Part shown: one piece after another, positions 6,510 to 13,070 of the stretch
How the letters are laid out: every line of letters begins with the position of its first letter
Numbering within the stretch: position 1 is the stretch's first letter
Source: Candidatus Fermentibacterales bacterium
Lineage (GTDB): Bacteria; Fermentibacterota; Fermentibacteria; Fermentibacterales; JAFGKQ01
DNA: 13,070 bases
Direction: 5' to 3'
NCBI GenBank assembly: GCA_016928495.1
Contig: JAFGKQ010000084.1
Span: forward strand, 1-13,070
Notes under the pieces: generated by a model
Told to the model about the DNA's origin: nothing
Database searches by the model: none
The model's input: the letters and a program-made list of their open reading frames with translations, nothing else
Position numbers and translations under genes: made by a program

Positions 6510-6560
6510 TCCCCGATGCGGTTCCGGGAAGATCATCCGGGAATGGCGACCCATCGGGGA
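6510..6560. repeat. Long inverted repeat in intergenic region between feo operon and dehydrogenase gene
   Basis: TCCCCGATG at 6510-6518 and CATCGGGGA at 6552-6560 are perfect 9-bp complements. The stem continues inward as GGT (6520-6522) with ACC (6549-6551) past a one-base bulge, and the loop has about 26 nt. It lies in the 219-bp gap between the last feo gene and the dehydrogenase gene. No T-run follows on the - strand, so it is not a standard intrinsic terminator. It may stabilise the 3' end of the feo mRNA. I recognise nothing else in this gap. Confidence 0.4.
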
Positions 6561-6657
6561 GACTGCTGAGCGATGGGGCGAGCGGACACCCTATGGCAAG
6601 GGGAGTCGTCCGTTTCCTTGCTTCCGGGACGCTAACGCGGTGAAAGGGGTAACGATG

Positions 6658-6873
6658 TCAGGGCCTCTCAGCCTTGCCCGAAGCACGTGTCAAGCCTCCC
6701 TGGCCTGTGCTGCCGGTGATGCCGGAGCCGGAGCCGCAACGGGAGGCGAAGGGGCAGGACCCGCAGTCACTGCAGGAGGTCTTCGTGTTGCTCGATCTCA
6801 GGAAGAAGGCCCTGAGCAGGAACACGATGGCTGCCAGGACGGCTGCCGCAACGAGGATCGTCTGAAGAGCCAT
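6658..6873 (-). CDS. FeoB-associated Cys-rich membrane protein
   Basis: This 71-residue protein has one N-terminal transmembrane helix (about residues 3-24). A Cys cluster follows (C34, C37, C40 and C46 in SCSDCGSCPFASRC), and the tail is Gly/Ser-rich. Short proteins with one helix and a Cys-rich segment are commonly found directly after FeoB (FeoB-associated Cys-rich family, PF12669-like). The Cys cluster could bind ferrous iron or an Fe-S centre on the membrane surface; that is inference. The ATG shares its A with the last base of the FeoB stop codon (TGATG), so translation is coupled. It is the last gene of the feo operon. Confidence 0.82.
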   Translation of the reverse strand: MALQTILVAAAVLAAIVFLLRAFFLRSSNTKTSCSDCGSCPFASRCGSGSGITGSTGQGGLTRASGKAERP

Positions 6874-8942
6874 CAGGTGAGCAGCCTCGCAACCTGGTTG
6901 AAGGCGAGCACCAGCACCCATGCCAGAGCGGTGAGACCGGCGAACTGGCCCAGGGCCCACAGGGTGCTCCTCGACTCCCGTCGCACCATGACGAAGGTCG
7001 GTATGCATGGCGCCATTACGAGAGCGAACAGGATGATCCCGAGTCCTGTGACAGGATCGTAGCTCTCGCGCAGCCTGTCGGTCAGCTCGCCGGACTCGTC
7101 CCCGCCGAGCGAGAAGAGCATGCCCATCTGGGCCACGAAAATCTCCTTGGCTCCGAGGGCTCCGACAAGCGCAGTACCGATTCTCCAGTCGAACCCGAGC
7201 GGTTTCAGGGCGGGCTCTATCGTCCTCCCGAAGACCCCCAGAGCAGAGCCCGAGATGGCGGAGGCGGAGGCGTGTTCCGGAGCTTCGGGGGCGCTGGCAG
7301 GTGGTCTGGGATAGTAGCTCAGGAACCAGAGGATCACGGAGAAGGCCAGGATGACCGTTGCCGCCTTGAGAAGGTAGTGCCTGACCCTCTGCCAGACATG
7401 AAGCGCTATGCTTCTCGCAGTCGGCATCCTGTAGGGCGGCAGTTCCATGACGAACGGCGTGTTGTCGCCCCTGAGGATCGTGGCCCTGAGGAGCTTCGCG
7501 AGGCCCACGGCGAGCAGCACCCCGAGAACGTAGACGAACCAGAGCACCAGGGCCCTGTTGGCCGGGAAGAAGGCGCCTATTACCAGAAGGTAGATCGGAA
7601 GCCTTGCACCGCAGGACATCAGGGGAAGGACCATCATCGTGGTCAGGCGGTCGCGCCTGTTGTCGAGGACCCTGGTAGCCATTACCGCGGGCACCGTGCA
7701 GCCGAATCCGATCAGCATGGGTATGAAGCTCCGCCCGTGAAGGCCGATCCTGTGCATGAAGCCGTCCACCAGGAAGGCTGCTCTCGCCATGTAGCCCGAG
7801 TCCTCCATGAAGGAGATGGCAAGGAAGAGCAGGGCTATGTTGGGCACGAAAACGAGCACGCCGCCCACACCACCGATGATGCCGTCGACGATCAGAGACT
7901 CGACGGGCCCGTGCGGGAGCACCGAGGCTGCCGCCGAGCCCAGCCATCCGAAGACCCTCTCCAGCAGACCCATCACCGGCGAGCCGATCCCGAAGGTGAG
8001 CCAGAAGGTCACGTACATGGCCAACGCGAAGATGGGCAGGCCGAAGAACCTGTTGAGCACGACGTTGTCTATCTTCTGGGTAAGGGAGGGCGCCGCGGTC
8101 CTGCGCCCCATCCTCCCATTCCTGGTGGCTTCGGCCGCCGCGCCCGAGGCTATGCCGTGTCTGGATTCCGCCAGCAGCACCTCCGGGGCATCGCCCAGGA
8201 GATGATGGAGGTAGTCACCGGCCATCTCGGCCTGTTCGAGAAGTCCCGTCAGATCCTCCCGCGAGACAGCCTGCTCGAGAGTCCGCGCTATCTCCTCGTC
8301 GCCCTCGAGCAGTTTCGTCGCGGCATATCTCCCGGGAAACGGAAGACCCGTGGCAGTCTCGAGCAGAGCCTCGATCCTCGCTATCTGCTCGTCAGCGTCC
8401 CTGCCGAAGCTGATGCGCTGCGCGGGGGAGGGTGCTGCCGCGGCTGCGGCTATTGCCCGCTTGAGCGCGTCGGCGCCCTTTCCCCTGCTCCCGACCGTCT
8501 CGACGACCGGAACGCCGAGAACCTGCGAGAGAAGCGCGGAATCCGGCATGGTGCCGAGCTCCATCGCCTCGTCGCTCATGTTCAGGGCCAGTATCGTGTT
8601 CAGGCCCATTTCGAGGAGCTGGACCGTCAGGTAGAGGTTGCGCTCCAGGTTGGTCGCGTCTATCACGTTGACGACCACATCGGGTCGGTCCCGTATCAGC
8701 ATCCGCCTCGCCTCGCGCTCGTCGTCGGAGTGAGGGGTCAGGCTATAGGTTCCCGGAAGGTCGAAGACCTCGAACCGCGTCTCTCCGAGGCCGAAGCTGC
8801 CAGTTGCGACGTCCACCGTGACGCCGGGGTAGTTCCCGACGTGCTGGCGTGCTCCCGTGAGCGCGTTGAATATGCAGGTCTTGCCGACGTTGGGATTGCC
8901 CGCCAGGGCAACCCTCACGCTGGATGAAGCCGAGGCGGCCAA
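6873..8942 (-). CDS. feoB: Ferrous iron transport protein B
   Basis: FeoB is the inner-membrane ferrous iron transporter with an N-terminal GTPase. All GTPase motifs are visible: G1 GNPNVGKT (15-22), G2 Thr in PGVTV (T42), G3 DLPG (61-64), G4 NMSD (121-124) and G5 VGSRG (150-154). A helical linker follows to about 290. The polytopic membrane part (about 300-689) has the two Gate domains and conserved cysteines in FGCTVPA (C415), SCGARLP (C444) and APCIPTF (C646), which are proposed to line the iron path. At 689 residues it is normal in length. The start is a TTG at 8942 preceded by AAGGA with 5-nt spacing, one base after the stop of the regulator gene. Pro/Ala/Glu-rich residues 545-565 form a loop longer than I would expect. 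No separate feoA or feoC is present. Confidence 0.96.
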   Translation of the reverse strand: MAASASSSVRVALAGNPNVGKTCIFNALTGARQHVGNYPGVTVDVATGSFGLGETRFEVFDLPGTYSLTPHSDDEREARRMLIRDRPDVVVNVIDATNLERNLYLTVQLLEMGLNTILALNMSDEAMELGTMPDSALLSQVLGVPVVETVGSRGKGADALKRAIAAAAAAPSPAQRISFGRDADEQIARIEALLETATGLPFPGRYAATKLLEGDEEIARTLEQAVSREDLTGLLEQAEMAGDYLHHLLGDAPEVLLAESRHGIASGAAAEATRNGRMGRRTAAPSLTQKIDNVVLNRFFGLPIFALAMYVTFWLTFGIGSPVMGLLERVFGWLGSAAASVLPHGPVESLIVDGIIGGVGGVLVFVPNIALLFLAISFMEDSGYMARAAFLVDGFMHRIGLHGRSFIPMLIGFGCTVPAVMATRVLDNRRDRLTTMMVLPLMSCGARLPIYLLVIGAFFPANRALVLWFVYVLGVLLAVGLAKLLRATILRGDNTPFVMELPPYRMPTARSIALHVWQRVRHYLLKAATVILAFSVILWFLSYYPRPPASAPEAPEHASASAISGSALGVFGRTIEPALKPLGFDWRIGTALVGALGAKEIFVAQMGMLFSLGGDESGELTDRLRESYDPVTGLGIILFALVMAPCIPTFVMVRRESRSTLWALGQFAGLTALAWVLVLAFNQVARLLT

Positions 8943-8943
8943 C

Positions 8944-9696
8944 TCAGTCCTTGAGTCTCTCGACCTCGATGGCCAGGGCCTCGTTCAGGCGGAGAGAGAG
9001 CGAGAAGCCCTTGAGCCTCACCTCGACGGGATCGCCCAGCGGGGCTTTCCGCACCATCTCGACCTCCACCCCGGGAAGGATGCCCATGTCCACCAGTCGC
9101 TGCCTGATGCTGCACCTGGCGTGTATGTGGACAACGCGGGCCTTCTCTCCCGGCTGGAGGGAAGCGAGGGTCGGGCCCTCGGCGGACCCTCTCCATCTCC
9201 CCGCTCTCCCTCGGTGGTGCCCGGGCAGAGAGGCGGGCTCATGGTGCATCACGCGGCCGGTCGGCTCACACTCGCGGAACCTCTCCGATATGCTTCCCCC
9301 GAGGCACGGGGAGGACTCCATGAACTGGGTGAAGGCAACGAGATGGGAAAGCGTCTCGGTGCTCAGGTGGTGCTCGAGCGCACAGGCGTCCCGTTCCGCG
9401 GCATCCTCGTCAACCCCCAGGATCTCGCTGAGGAACCGGTGCAGGAACTCATGCCTCGAGCGCACGTTCTGCGCGAGCCTGAGCCCCTTGTCGGTGAGCT
9501 GGAGAGTCTCGTGGGCCGTATAGTGGACATAGCCGTCTCTGTCGAGCCTCTGTAGAGCCTGGCAGACGCTTGCCATGCTCACTCCCCTGGCTGTTGCTAT
9601 GTCGCTGACCCTTGCGGTGCCGCCGTCCTCCTGGAGCTGGTATATGGCTTCCAGGTAGTCCTCGAGGCTCTCGGATATGGTGCCAATGAGAGTCAA
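8944..9696 (-). CDS. DtxR-family metal-dependent repressor fused to FeoA-like domain
   Basis: This 250-residue regulator has a winged-helix domain (about residues 1-65), the DtxR metal-binding dimerisation domain (about 66-140), a His/Arg/Gly-rich linker (about 150-172) and a FeoA/SH3-like domain (about 174-248). Metal ligands can be placed by comparison with DtxR and MntR. C105, E108 and H109 match the iron-type C-x-x-E-H site of DtxR. D13 and E16 match the MntR-type D-x-x-E at the N-terminus, where DtxR has Met10. H82 corresponds to DtxR H79, and H86 takes the place of Glu83. The C-terminal domain keeps the FeoA signature RQRLVDMGILPG and PLGDPVEV. The start is a TTG at 9696. As first gene of the feo operon under a DtxR-like operator, it probably represses feoB when iron is sufficient. 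Confidence 0.92.
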   Translation of the reverse strand: MTLIGTISESLEDYLEAIYQLQEDGGTARVSDIATARGVSMASVCQALQRLDRDGYVHYTAHETLQLTDKGLRLAQNVRSRHEFLHRFLSEILGVDEDAAERDACALEHHLSTETLSHLVAFTQFMESSPCLGGSISERFRECEPTGRVMHHEPASLPGHHRGRAGRWRGSAEGPTLASLQPGEKARVVHIHARCSIRQRLVDMGILPGVEVEMVRKAPLGDPVEVRLKGFSLSLRLNEALAIEVERLKD

Positions 9697-9702
9697 GGGC
9701 CG

Positions 9703-9709
9703 CCTCCTT
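9703..9709 (-). promoter_or_regulatory. Strong ribosome binding site fixing a TTG start
   Basis: AAGGAGG on the - strand stands 6 nt before the TTG at 9696 and is the best Shine-Dalgarno match in the window. It decides for TTG over any internal Met, because the DtxR helix begins within the first ten residues. Confidence 0.8.
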
Positions 9710-9727
9710 GTTAGGCATGCTTAATAA
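9708..9727. promoter_or_regulatory. DtxR/MntR-like operator palindrome
   Basis: The core TTAGGCATGCTTAA (9711-9724) is a palindrome with 6 of 7 pairs matched, and extending it to 9708-9727 gives 8 of 10. It overlaps the -10 hexamer and the predicted start of transcription. DtxR/IdeR/MntR-family operators often contain TTAGG or TTAGGC half-sites, and the adjacent gene encodes such a regulator, so an autoregulatory site is a strong inference. Confidence 0.62.
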
Positions 9728-9751
9728 AGCCGAATCGAGAGGTGGTGTCAA
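9723..9751 (-). promoter_or_regulatory. Promoter of the dtxR-feoB operon
   Basis: A perfect -35 TTGACA (9751-9746) is separated by 17 bp from TTTATT (9728-9723), a 4-of-6 match to the -10 consensus. Transcription would start near 9716, leaving a leader of about 20 nt before the TTG start. It is the best promoter in the window, and metal-loaded repressor at the overlapping palindrome would block it. Confidence 0.65.
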
Positions 9752-9771
9752 GTGGCGGAGGCTCGACAGGC

Positions 9772-11589
9772 TCAGGCCTCGAGAACGGCCTCCACCCAGA
9801 TCTTCTCCAGTGTGCCCGACCTGAAGAAGAGCAGCTCGGGGCACTCGGGGACTGCCCTGGCAAGAGCGCTCAGGTCCATATCCGATCCCGGGAGTCTCAC
9901 GCCGAGGCCCTCTGAGAGCAATGACGCCGCGTCCGGGTCCCACAGGGGCACATCGACGACCACCTGACAGCATGAGGCGACCTCAGACACCCAGTCTTCG
10001 GGGAATCCGCTCAGGGTCTCCCGGGCGAGCAGGATCGCCGGCCGGACCAGCCCGTCCCGCCCATGCAGCCTGGCGAGCCTGCCGGAGTAATCGAGCGGCT
10101 CGTCGAGCGCTCTGATCCGGTCCAGAAGGTCGAGGGGGAACGGCGATCCGGGTCTGAGAACGACGTCCAGCACGCAGTAGGGGTCTCGCCCCCTCCTGCT
10201 TCTGATGCACTCCGCGATGTCGTCCCTGTGGGCCCAGAGGTCCGACCCGGACACGAGGAGAGACCCGTGCCGGACTGATGGCGGCGGAGCGCTGTCCAGG
10301 CCAGCGCCCCCGGCGTCCAGGTCGATCCTCTGCTCGCCCGGCCAGCCGTCCGTCAGCACCGGTCTGTTGGGCATGTCGAGATCGTAGCCCAGGATGGCTG
10401 CGAGCTCCTCCCTCGCGCCCTCCAGGTCCGAGGGGCTCCAGCCCGGCAGACTGCTGACGTGGTAGGGCGGGAGGGGCTCGTACTCGATCCCGAGCGTCGA
10501 GGCCGAGGCTCTGAGCTCCGTGCCCGGAAGAACTGACAGAGTGAATACCTGCACGTCCTCCGATAGCCCCTCCGACACCAGCCTCCCGGCCGTTTCGAGG
10601 ATGCCGTCGGGAGTGTCCCCCGGCAGCCCGATGATGATGTCCACCACCGGTCGTACGCCCGCCTTTCCCAGCTCCAGGCATCCCCGGATGACTGCGTCCG
10701 GGTCTGCCGACCTCCCGGCGCGCTCGAGGGCCTTCGCGCTCATGGTCTGGAGGCCGACCTCGACGCACGTGAAGCCCGCTGCAGCCAGTTCCGCAGCCTG
10801 CTCCGCACCCACCCCCTCCCCACGGAGCTCGGCGAAGCACGGCAGATGGAACCTGCGAAGCCCCCGTAGCAGCCTGCTCAGGTCGGGCCTGGCGTTGAAG
10901 CAGGGATCGAGGAACACGATTTCCCCCGGGTCCAGCGAGCAGATCCCGGACAACATGGAAACCGCGTCTGCCGCGGAGAGAAGCCTCGGCACCGGCGAGC
11001 TGCGCCTGTAGGAGCAGTAGATGCAGCCTCCGGCGCAGCCCCGCTGCGTCTCGACATAGGCAGCGTCACCCGGGCCGATCGTGATATGGCCCGTCAGGTA
11101 GGGGTTGGGGTACCTGCCGGGCGCCGCTCCGGTCGCCGGAGCTACCACGAGCCTGGGTCCCGGATCCCCCCTTCTGGCAGTGGGACCTTCGAGGTCCCGG
11201 AGCATGTCCGGGAAGACAGCCTCTCCCTCCCCGCACACGGCCATATCGACGGGGGAGCCTTCCAACAGGGGATTGTCAGGGAAGACCTCCGGGCCGCCCG
11301 CGATGATCGTGAGCCCGTCCATGGCGGACCTGAGCCTTCCTGCGAGGTGAAGGGACCTCTCGATGTTCCAGGAGTAGAGGGTGAGGCCCAGCACCGACGG
11401 ACGAAGAGCGCGGATGTGCTCGAAGAGAGACGCATCTCCCAGTGTGTCCGCAGCGTCCTGGGGCAACAGGCACTCGGGGCCGAGGCCGGCCGCTGCCAGT
11501 AGACAGCCGGCCGCGAGTGGGACGTTCCCCGTCGGCGAGAGCGCGGCAGGCTGGTTGAGTGGAAGCTGGAGTAGTAGCGCGTCCCTCAT
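9772..11589 (-). CDS. B12-binding-type radical SAM protein
   Basis: This 605-residue enzyme has an N-terminal Rossmann-like B12-binding-type domain (about residues 1-150) with LGLTLYSWN and an IIAGGPEVFPDNPLL...VCGEGEAVFPDML pattern. The radical SAM domain (about 175-400) has the [4Fe-4S]-binding C185-x3-C189-x2-C192 (RGCAGGCIYCSYR), then VEVGLQT at 276-282, DIIIGLPGDT at 317-326 and LPGTELR at 354-360. The DxHxxG cobalamin-ligating motif is not visible, so cobalamin binding may be lost or base-off without His. Residues from about 411 to 605 match nothing I recognise. The ATG at 11589 directly follows the upstream TGA (TGAATG), indicating coupling to the membrane-protein gene. Substrate unknown; family members methylate or rearrange lipids, tetrapyrroles and natural products. 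The gene ends 20 bp before the dtxR promoter. Confidence 0.88.
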   Translation of the reverse strand: MRDALLLQLPLNQPAALSPTGNVPLAAGCLLAAAGLGPECLLPQDAADTLGDASLFEHIRALRPSVLGLTLYSWNIERSLHLAGRLRSAMDGLTIIAGGPEVFPDNPLLEGSPVDMAVCGEGEAVFPDMLRDLEGPTARRGDPGPRLVVAPATGAAPGRYPNPYLTGHITIGPGDAAYVETQRGCAGGCIYCSYRRSSPVPRLLSAADAVSMLSGICSLDPGEIVFLDPCFNARPDLSRLLRGLRRFHLPCFAELRGEGVGAEQAAELAAAGFTCVEVGLQTMSAKALERAGRSADPDAVIRGCLELGKAGVRPVVDIIIGLPGDTPDGILETAGRLVSEGLSEDVQVFTLSVLPGTELRASASTLGIEYEPLPPYHVSSLPGWSPSDLEGAREELAAILGYDLDMPNRPVLTDGWPGEQRIDLDAGGAGLDSAPPPSVRHGSLLVSGSDLWAHRDDIAECIRSRRGRDPYCVLDVVLRPGSPFPLDLLDRIRALDEPLDYSGRLARLHGRDGLVRPAILLARETLSGFPEDWVSEVASCCQVVVDVPLWDPDAASLLSEGLGVRLPGSDMDLSALARAVPECPELLFFRSGTLEKIWVEAVLEA

Positions 11590-12432
11590 TCAGAGAGCGC
11601 TGTGCGCGAAGAGCTGCTGTCCCCAGCCGATAGCCATCACCAGGAGCAGGAACCCGAGAACCGCTCCCGCACAGGCCGGTCCCAGCCTGTGCGGGTTCCT
11701 GACCTGGCGAGTTTCGAGCACGACGAACAGGTCGAGCAATGCGGCCAGCACGAAGGGCAGCGCCGCAAGAAGCTCCGCGCCGGGTCTTGCGAGCACGAGC
11801 AGGGGCGTGAGTATCGCGAAGGGAAGGGAGATAGCGGCCATCCTGGCCATCCACTCGAGAGAGAGCGCCATGGAAGGGAGCTCCTCGAAGAAATGCGAGC
11901 GGGTCGGGACCGCTCTCCTCATCAGATAGGTGATCGCGAAGCACGACGCAACGGCGAGCCCGGCAGCCGCGAAAACGGACGAGAGCCCGGGGGCCCAGGC
12001 CCATCCGGTCTCCGGCGAAGCAGTGACGATCTCGCCGGAGGGATGACCGCGCAGCAACAGGGCGACGAGGAAGCCGACCTCCAGGATCTCCATGTTGATC
12101 CAGATCGTCCATCTCCGGATCACGCTCCTGCCGAGCAGGCGCAGCAGCTGAAGCAGCAGGAGGAGGCTGGCGAGCTGACCGTACTGCGAGTCGAAGACTC
12201 TGCCGCTGACGGCGGCGCCCGCAAGAGTCCAGACGAAACCCAGCAGGAGCAGCTCCGCCGAGCGCATGAACCTGGTGTAGCGCATGTGCCGGAGTATGCG
12301 GTCTCTGGCCGATGCTCCCGCCGCAGGCTCGATCACCCATGCGCTTCCCTGCAGCCTCTCCGCATGAACCCACTGGTAGAGCTCCTCCAGGAGTATCAGC
12401 AGAATGCACAGGCAGATCGCTGCAGCTATCAT
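11590..12432 (-). CDS. Polytopic membrane protein, unrecognised
   Basis: This 280-residue protein of unknown family has about seven or eight hydrophobic segments: near residues 2-20, 58-76, 84-101, 110-127, 148-171, 193-214, 220-240 and 252-270. A short cytoplasmic-looking stretch (about 22-57) rich in Arg/His follows the first helix. No catalytic motif is evident. The ATG at 12432 overlaps the stop of the upstream transporter gene by 4 nt (ATGA), and its own stop touches the ATG of the radical SAM gene. Coupling to both neighbours suggests a shared function at the membrane, but the sequence does not say which. Confidence 0.8.
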   Translation of the reverse strand: MIAAAICLCILLILLEELYQWVHAERLQGSAWVIEPAAGASARDRILRHMRYTRFMRSAELLLLGFVWTLAGAAVSGRVFDSQYGQLASLLLLLQLLRLLGRSVIRRWTIWINMEILEVGFLVALLLRGHPSGEIVTASPETGWAWAPGLSSVFAAAGLAVASCFAITYLMRRAVPTRSHFFEELPSMALSLEWMARMAAISLPFAILTPLLVLARPGAELLAALPFVLAALLDLFVVLETRQVRNPHRLGPACAGAVLGFLLLVMAIGWGQQLFAHSAL

Positions 12433-13070
12433 GCGGACCTCTCGAACGCAGGCTCCTCAGGCGGTTCCCTGACCGGCAGGAGCAGCAGAAGGCCGACAAC
12501 GAAGAGCGCCGACATCGCCAGTATGGAGAGCCGGATGCTCCCCGTCAGGTCCCCTATCAGGGCGAAAACAAGCGGCCCGAAGACGCTGGCGAATCGCGAG
12601 GATATGGCGAAGAAACCGAAGAACTCGGAGCTCATGGACTCGGGTATGAGGCGCGAGTAGAGGCTCCTGCTGATCGCCTGGATGCCTCCCTGGAAAAGCC
12701 CCACGAGACCGGCGAGCACCCAGAACTCCGCAGCCGTCTTCATGCGGAATGCATACGTCACTATCGCGATGTAGGCGACTATCCCGGCCAGTATGGACTT
12801 CTTCGCCCCGAACCTCCTGGCGGCGCGCCCGTAGAGGATGCTTCCCGGGACACCCACAGCCTGGGTCAGCAGCAGGGCCCCGATCAGCGTGTCGTATCCC
12901 AGCCCCAGAACGCTCCTGGCGAATATGGTGGCCATTATGATCACGGTCTGCACCCCGTCGTTGTAGACCAGGAACGAGAGCAGGAACCGCATGGCGTTGG
13001 TGTGCTGCCTCAGCTTCCGGAGCGTGGAGACCAGACTGCCGATGCCGCTCCGCATGGACTGTGCGAACGA
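12429..13070 (-). CDS. MFS transporter, UMF1/Atg22-like (C-terminal half, cut by window edge)
   Basis: This is the C-terminal part (214 codons in the window) of a major facilitator superfamily permease. The reading frame is open to the last base, so the gene continues beyond the right edge, and the in-frame Met at 13055 is an internal residue rather than the start. The segment FLLSFLVYNDGVQTVIIMATIF is characteristic of the UMF1/Atg22-like family, where it opens the second six-helix bundle. Six hydrophobic segments follow, with a GRAARRFGAKKS loop and QGGIQAISRSLYSRLIPE, and a short acidic tail. Full-length members have about 400-450 residues, so roughly half is seen. The substrate is unknown in bacteria. 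It overlaps the next gene by 4 nt. Confidence 0.85.
   Translation of the reverse strand, partial: SFAQSMRSGIGSLVSTLRKLRQHTNAMRFLLSFLVYNDGVQTVIIMATIFARSVLGLGYDTLIGALLLTQAVGVPGSILYGRAARRFGAKKSILAGIVAYIAIVTYAFRMKTAAEFWVLAGLVGLFQGGIQAISRSLYSRLIPESMSSEFFGFFAISSRFASVFGPLVFALIGDLTGSIRLSILAMSALFVVGLLLLLPVREPPEEPAFERSA

Noticed and set aside
6607-6631. CGTCC/GGACG repeat downstream of the FeoB-associated gene as terminator
   Set aside because: Only 5 bp of stem with a 15-nt loop and no T-run on the - strand.
7272-8927. Long + strand open frame (551 codons) opposite feoB
   Set aside because: Its translation is rich in Arg, Gly, His and Glu without any family motif, and it lies antisense to a fully supported FeoB; high GC produces such open frames by chance.
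11602-12660. + strand open frame (352 codons) opposite the membrane protein and MFS genes
   Set aside because: Low-complexity charged sequence with no domain; the opposite strand has clear transmembrane genes with coupled starts and stops.
1-13070. tRNA, rRNA, CRISPR array or insertion sequence
   Set aside because: No T-loop-like GGTTCGA pattern with a cloverleaf, no regularly spaced repeats beyond the PadR element, and no transposase or terminal repeats were found by reading; intergenic gaps are all under about 220 bp.

Overview
The window is a gene-dense, high-GC stretch of a bacterial chromosome. I count twelve protein genes, and only one (the C25 peptidase) is on the + strand. No rRNA, tRNA, CRISPR array or insertion sequence was found. 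Several traits fit an anaerobic, uncultivated bacterium near the FCB/Fermentibacteria-Eisenbacteria-WOR-3 grouping: a gingipain-type protease with a C-terminal sorting/FlgD-like domain, an orange-protein-like (ORP-like) Fe-S/metal cluster gene set, ferrous iron uptake by Feo, a B12-binding-type radical SAM enzyme, and frequent ATA (Ile) and AGG (Arg) codons despite the high GC. The placement is inference, because there is no rRNA or marker gene here.

Region 1 (13-2850, - strand) reads, in transcription order: PadR-type regulator, DUF5320-like Gly/Met-rich protein, two tandem NifX/NifB-type (Nitro_FeMo-Co, PF02579-like) proteins of equal length, a small Cys-rich zinc-ribbon protein, and a MinD/Mrp-type ATPase with two inserted [4Fe-4S] motifs. 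The genes are packed almost end to end. This set resembles the gene sets around the Mo-Cu 'orange protein' (ORP) of Desulfovibrio and the archaeal MTH1175 family. Its physiological role is not settled. Upstream of the regulator lies an unusual operator-like element: three alternating half-sites spaced exactly 12 bp apart, overlapping a probable promoter.

Region 2 (2963-5041, + strand) is one secreted cysteine peptidase (C25 family) with both catalytic residues and a C-terminal sorting-like domain. It converges on a short membrane protein (5053-5307) and a D-2-hydroxyacid dehydrogenase-like protein (about 5326-6438), both on the - strand.

Region 3 (6658-9751, - strand) is an iron-uptake operon: a DtxR-family regulator fused to a FeoA-like domain, then FeoB, then a small Cys-rich FeoB-associated membrane protein. 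A strong promoter (TTGACA, 17 bp, TTTATT) and a DtxR-like palindrome lie at the start of the operon, so iron-dependent autoregulation is a well-supported guess.

Region 4 (9772 to the right edge, - strand) is a translationally coupled trio: the C-terminal half of a UMF1/Atg22-like MFS transporter cut by the window edge, an unrecognised polytopic membrane protein, and a B12-binding-type radical SAM protein with a C-terminal region of about 195 residues that I cannot identify.
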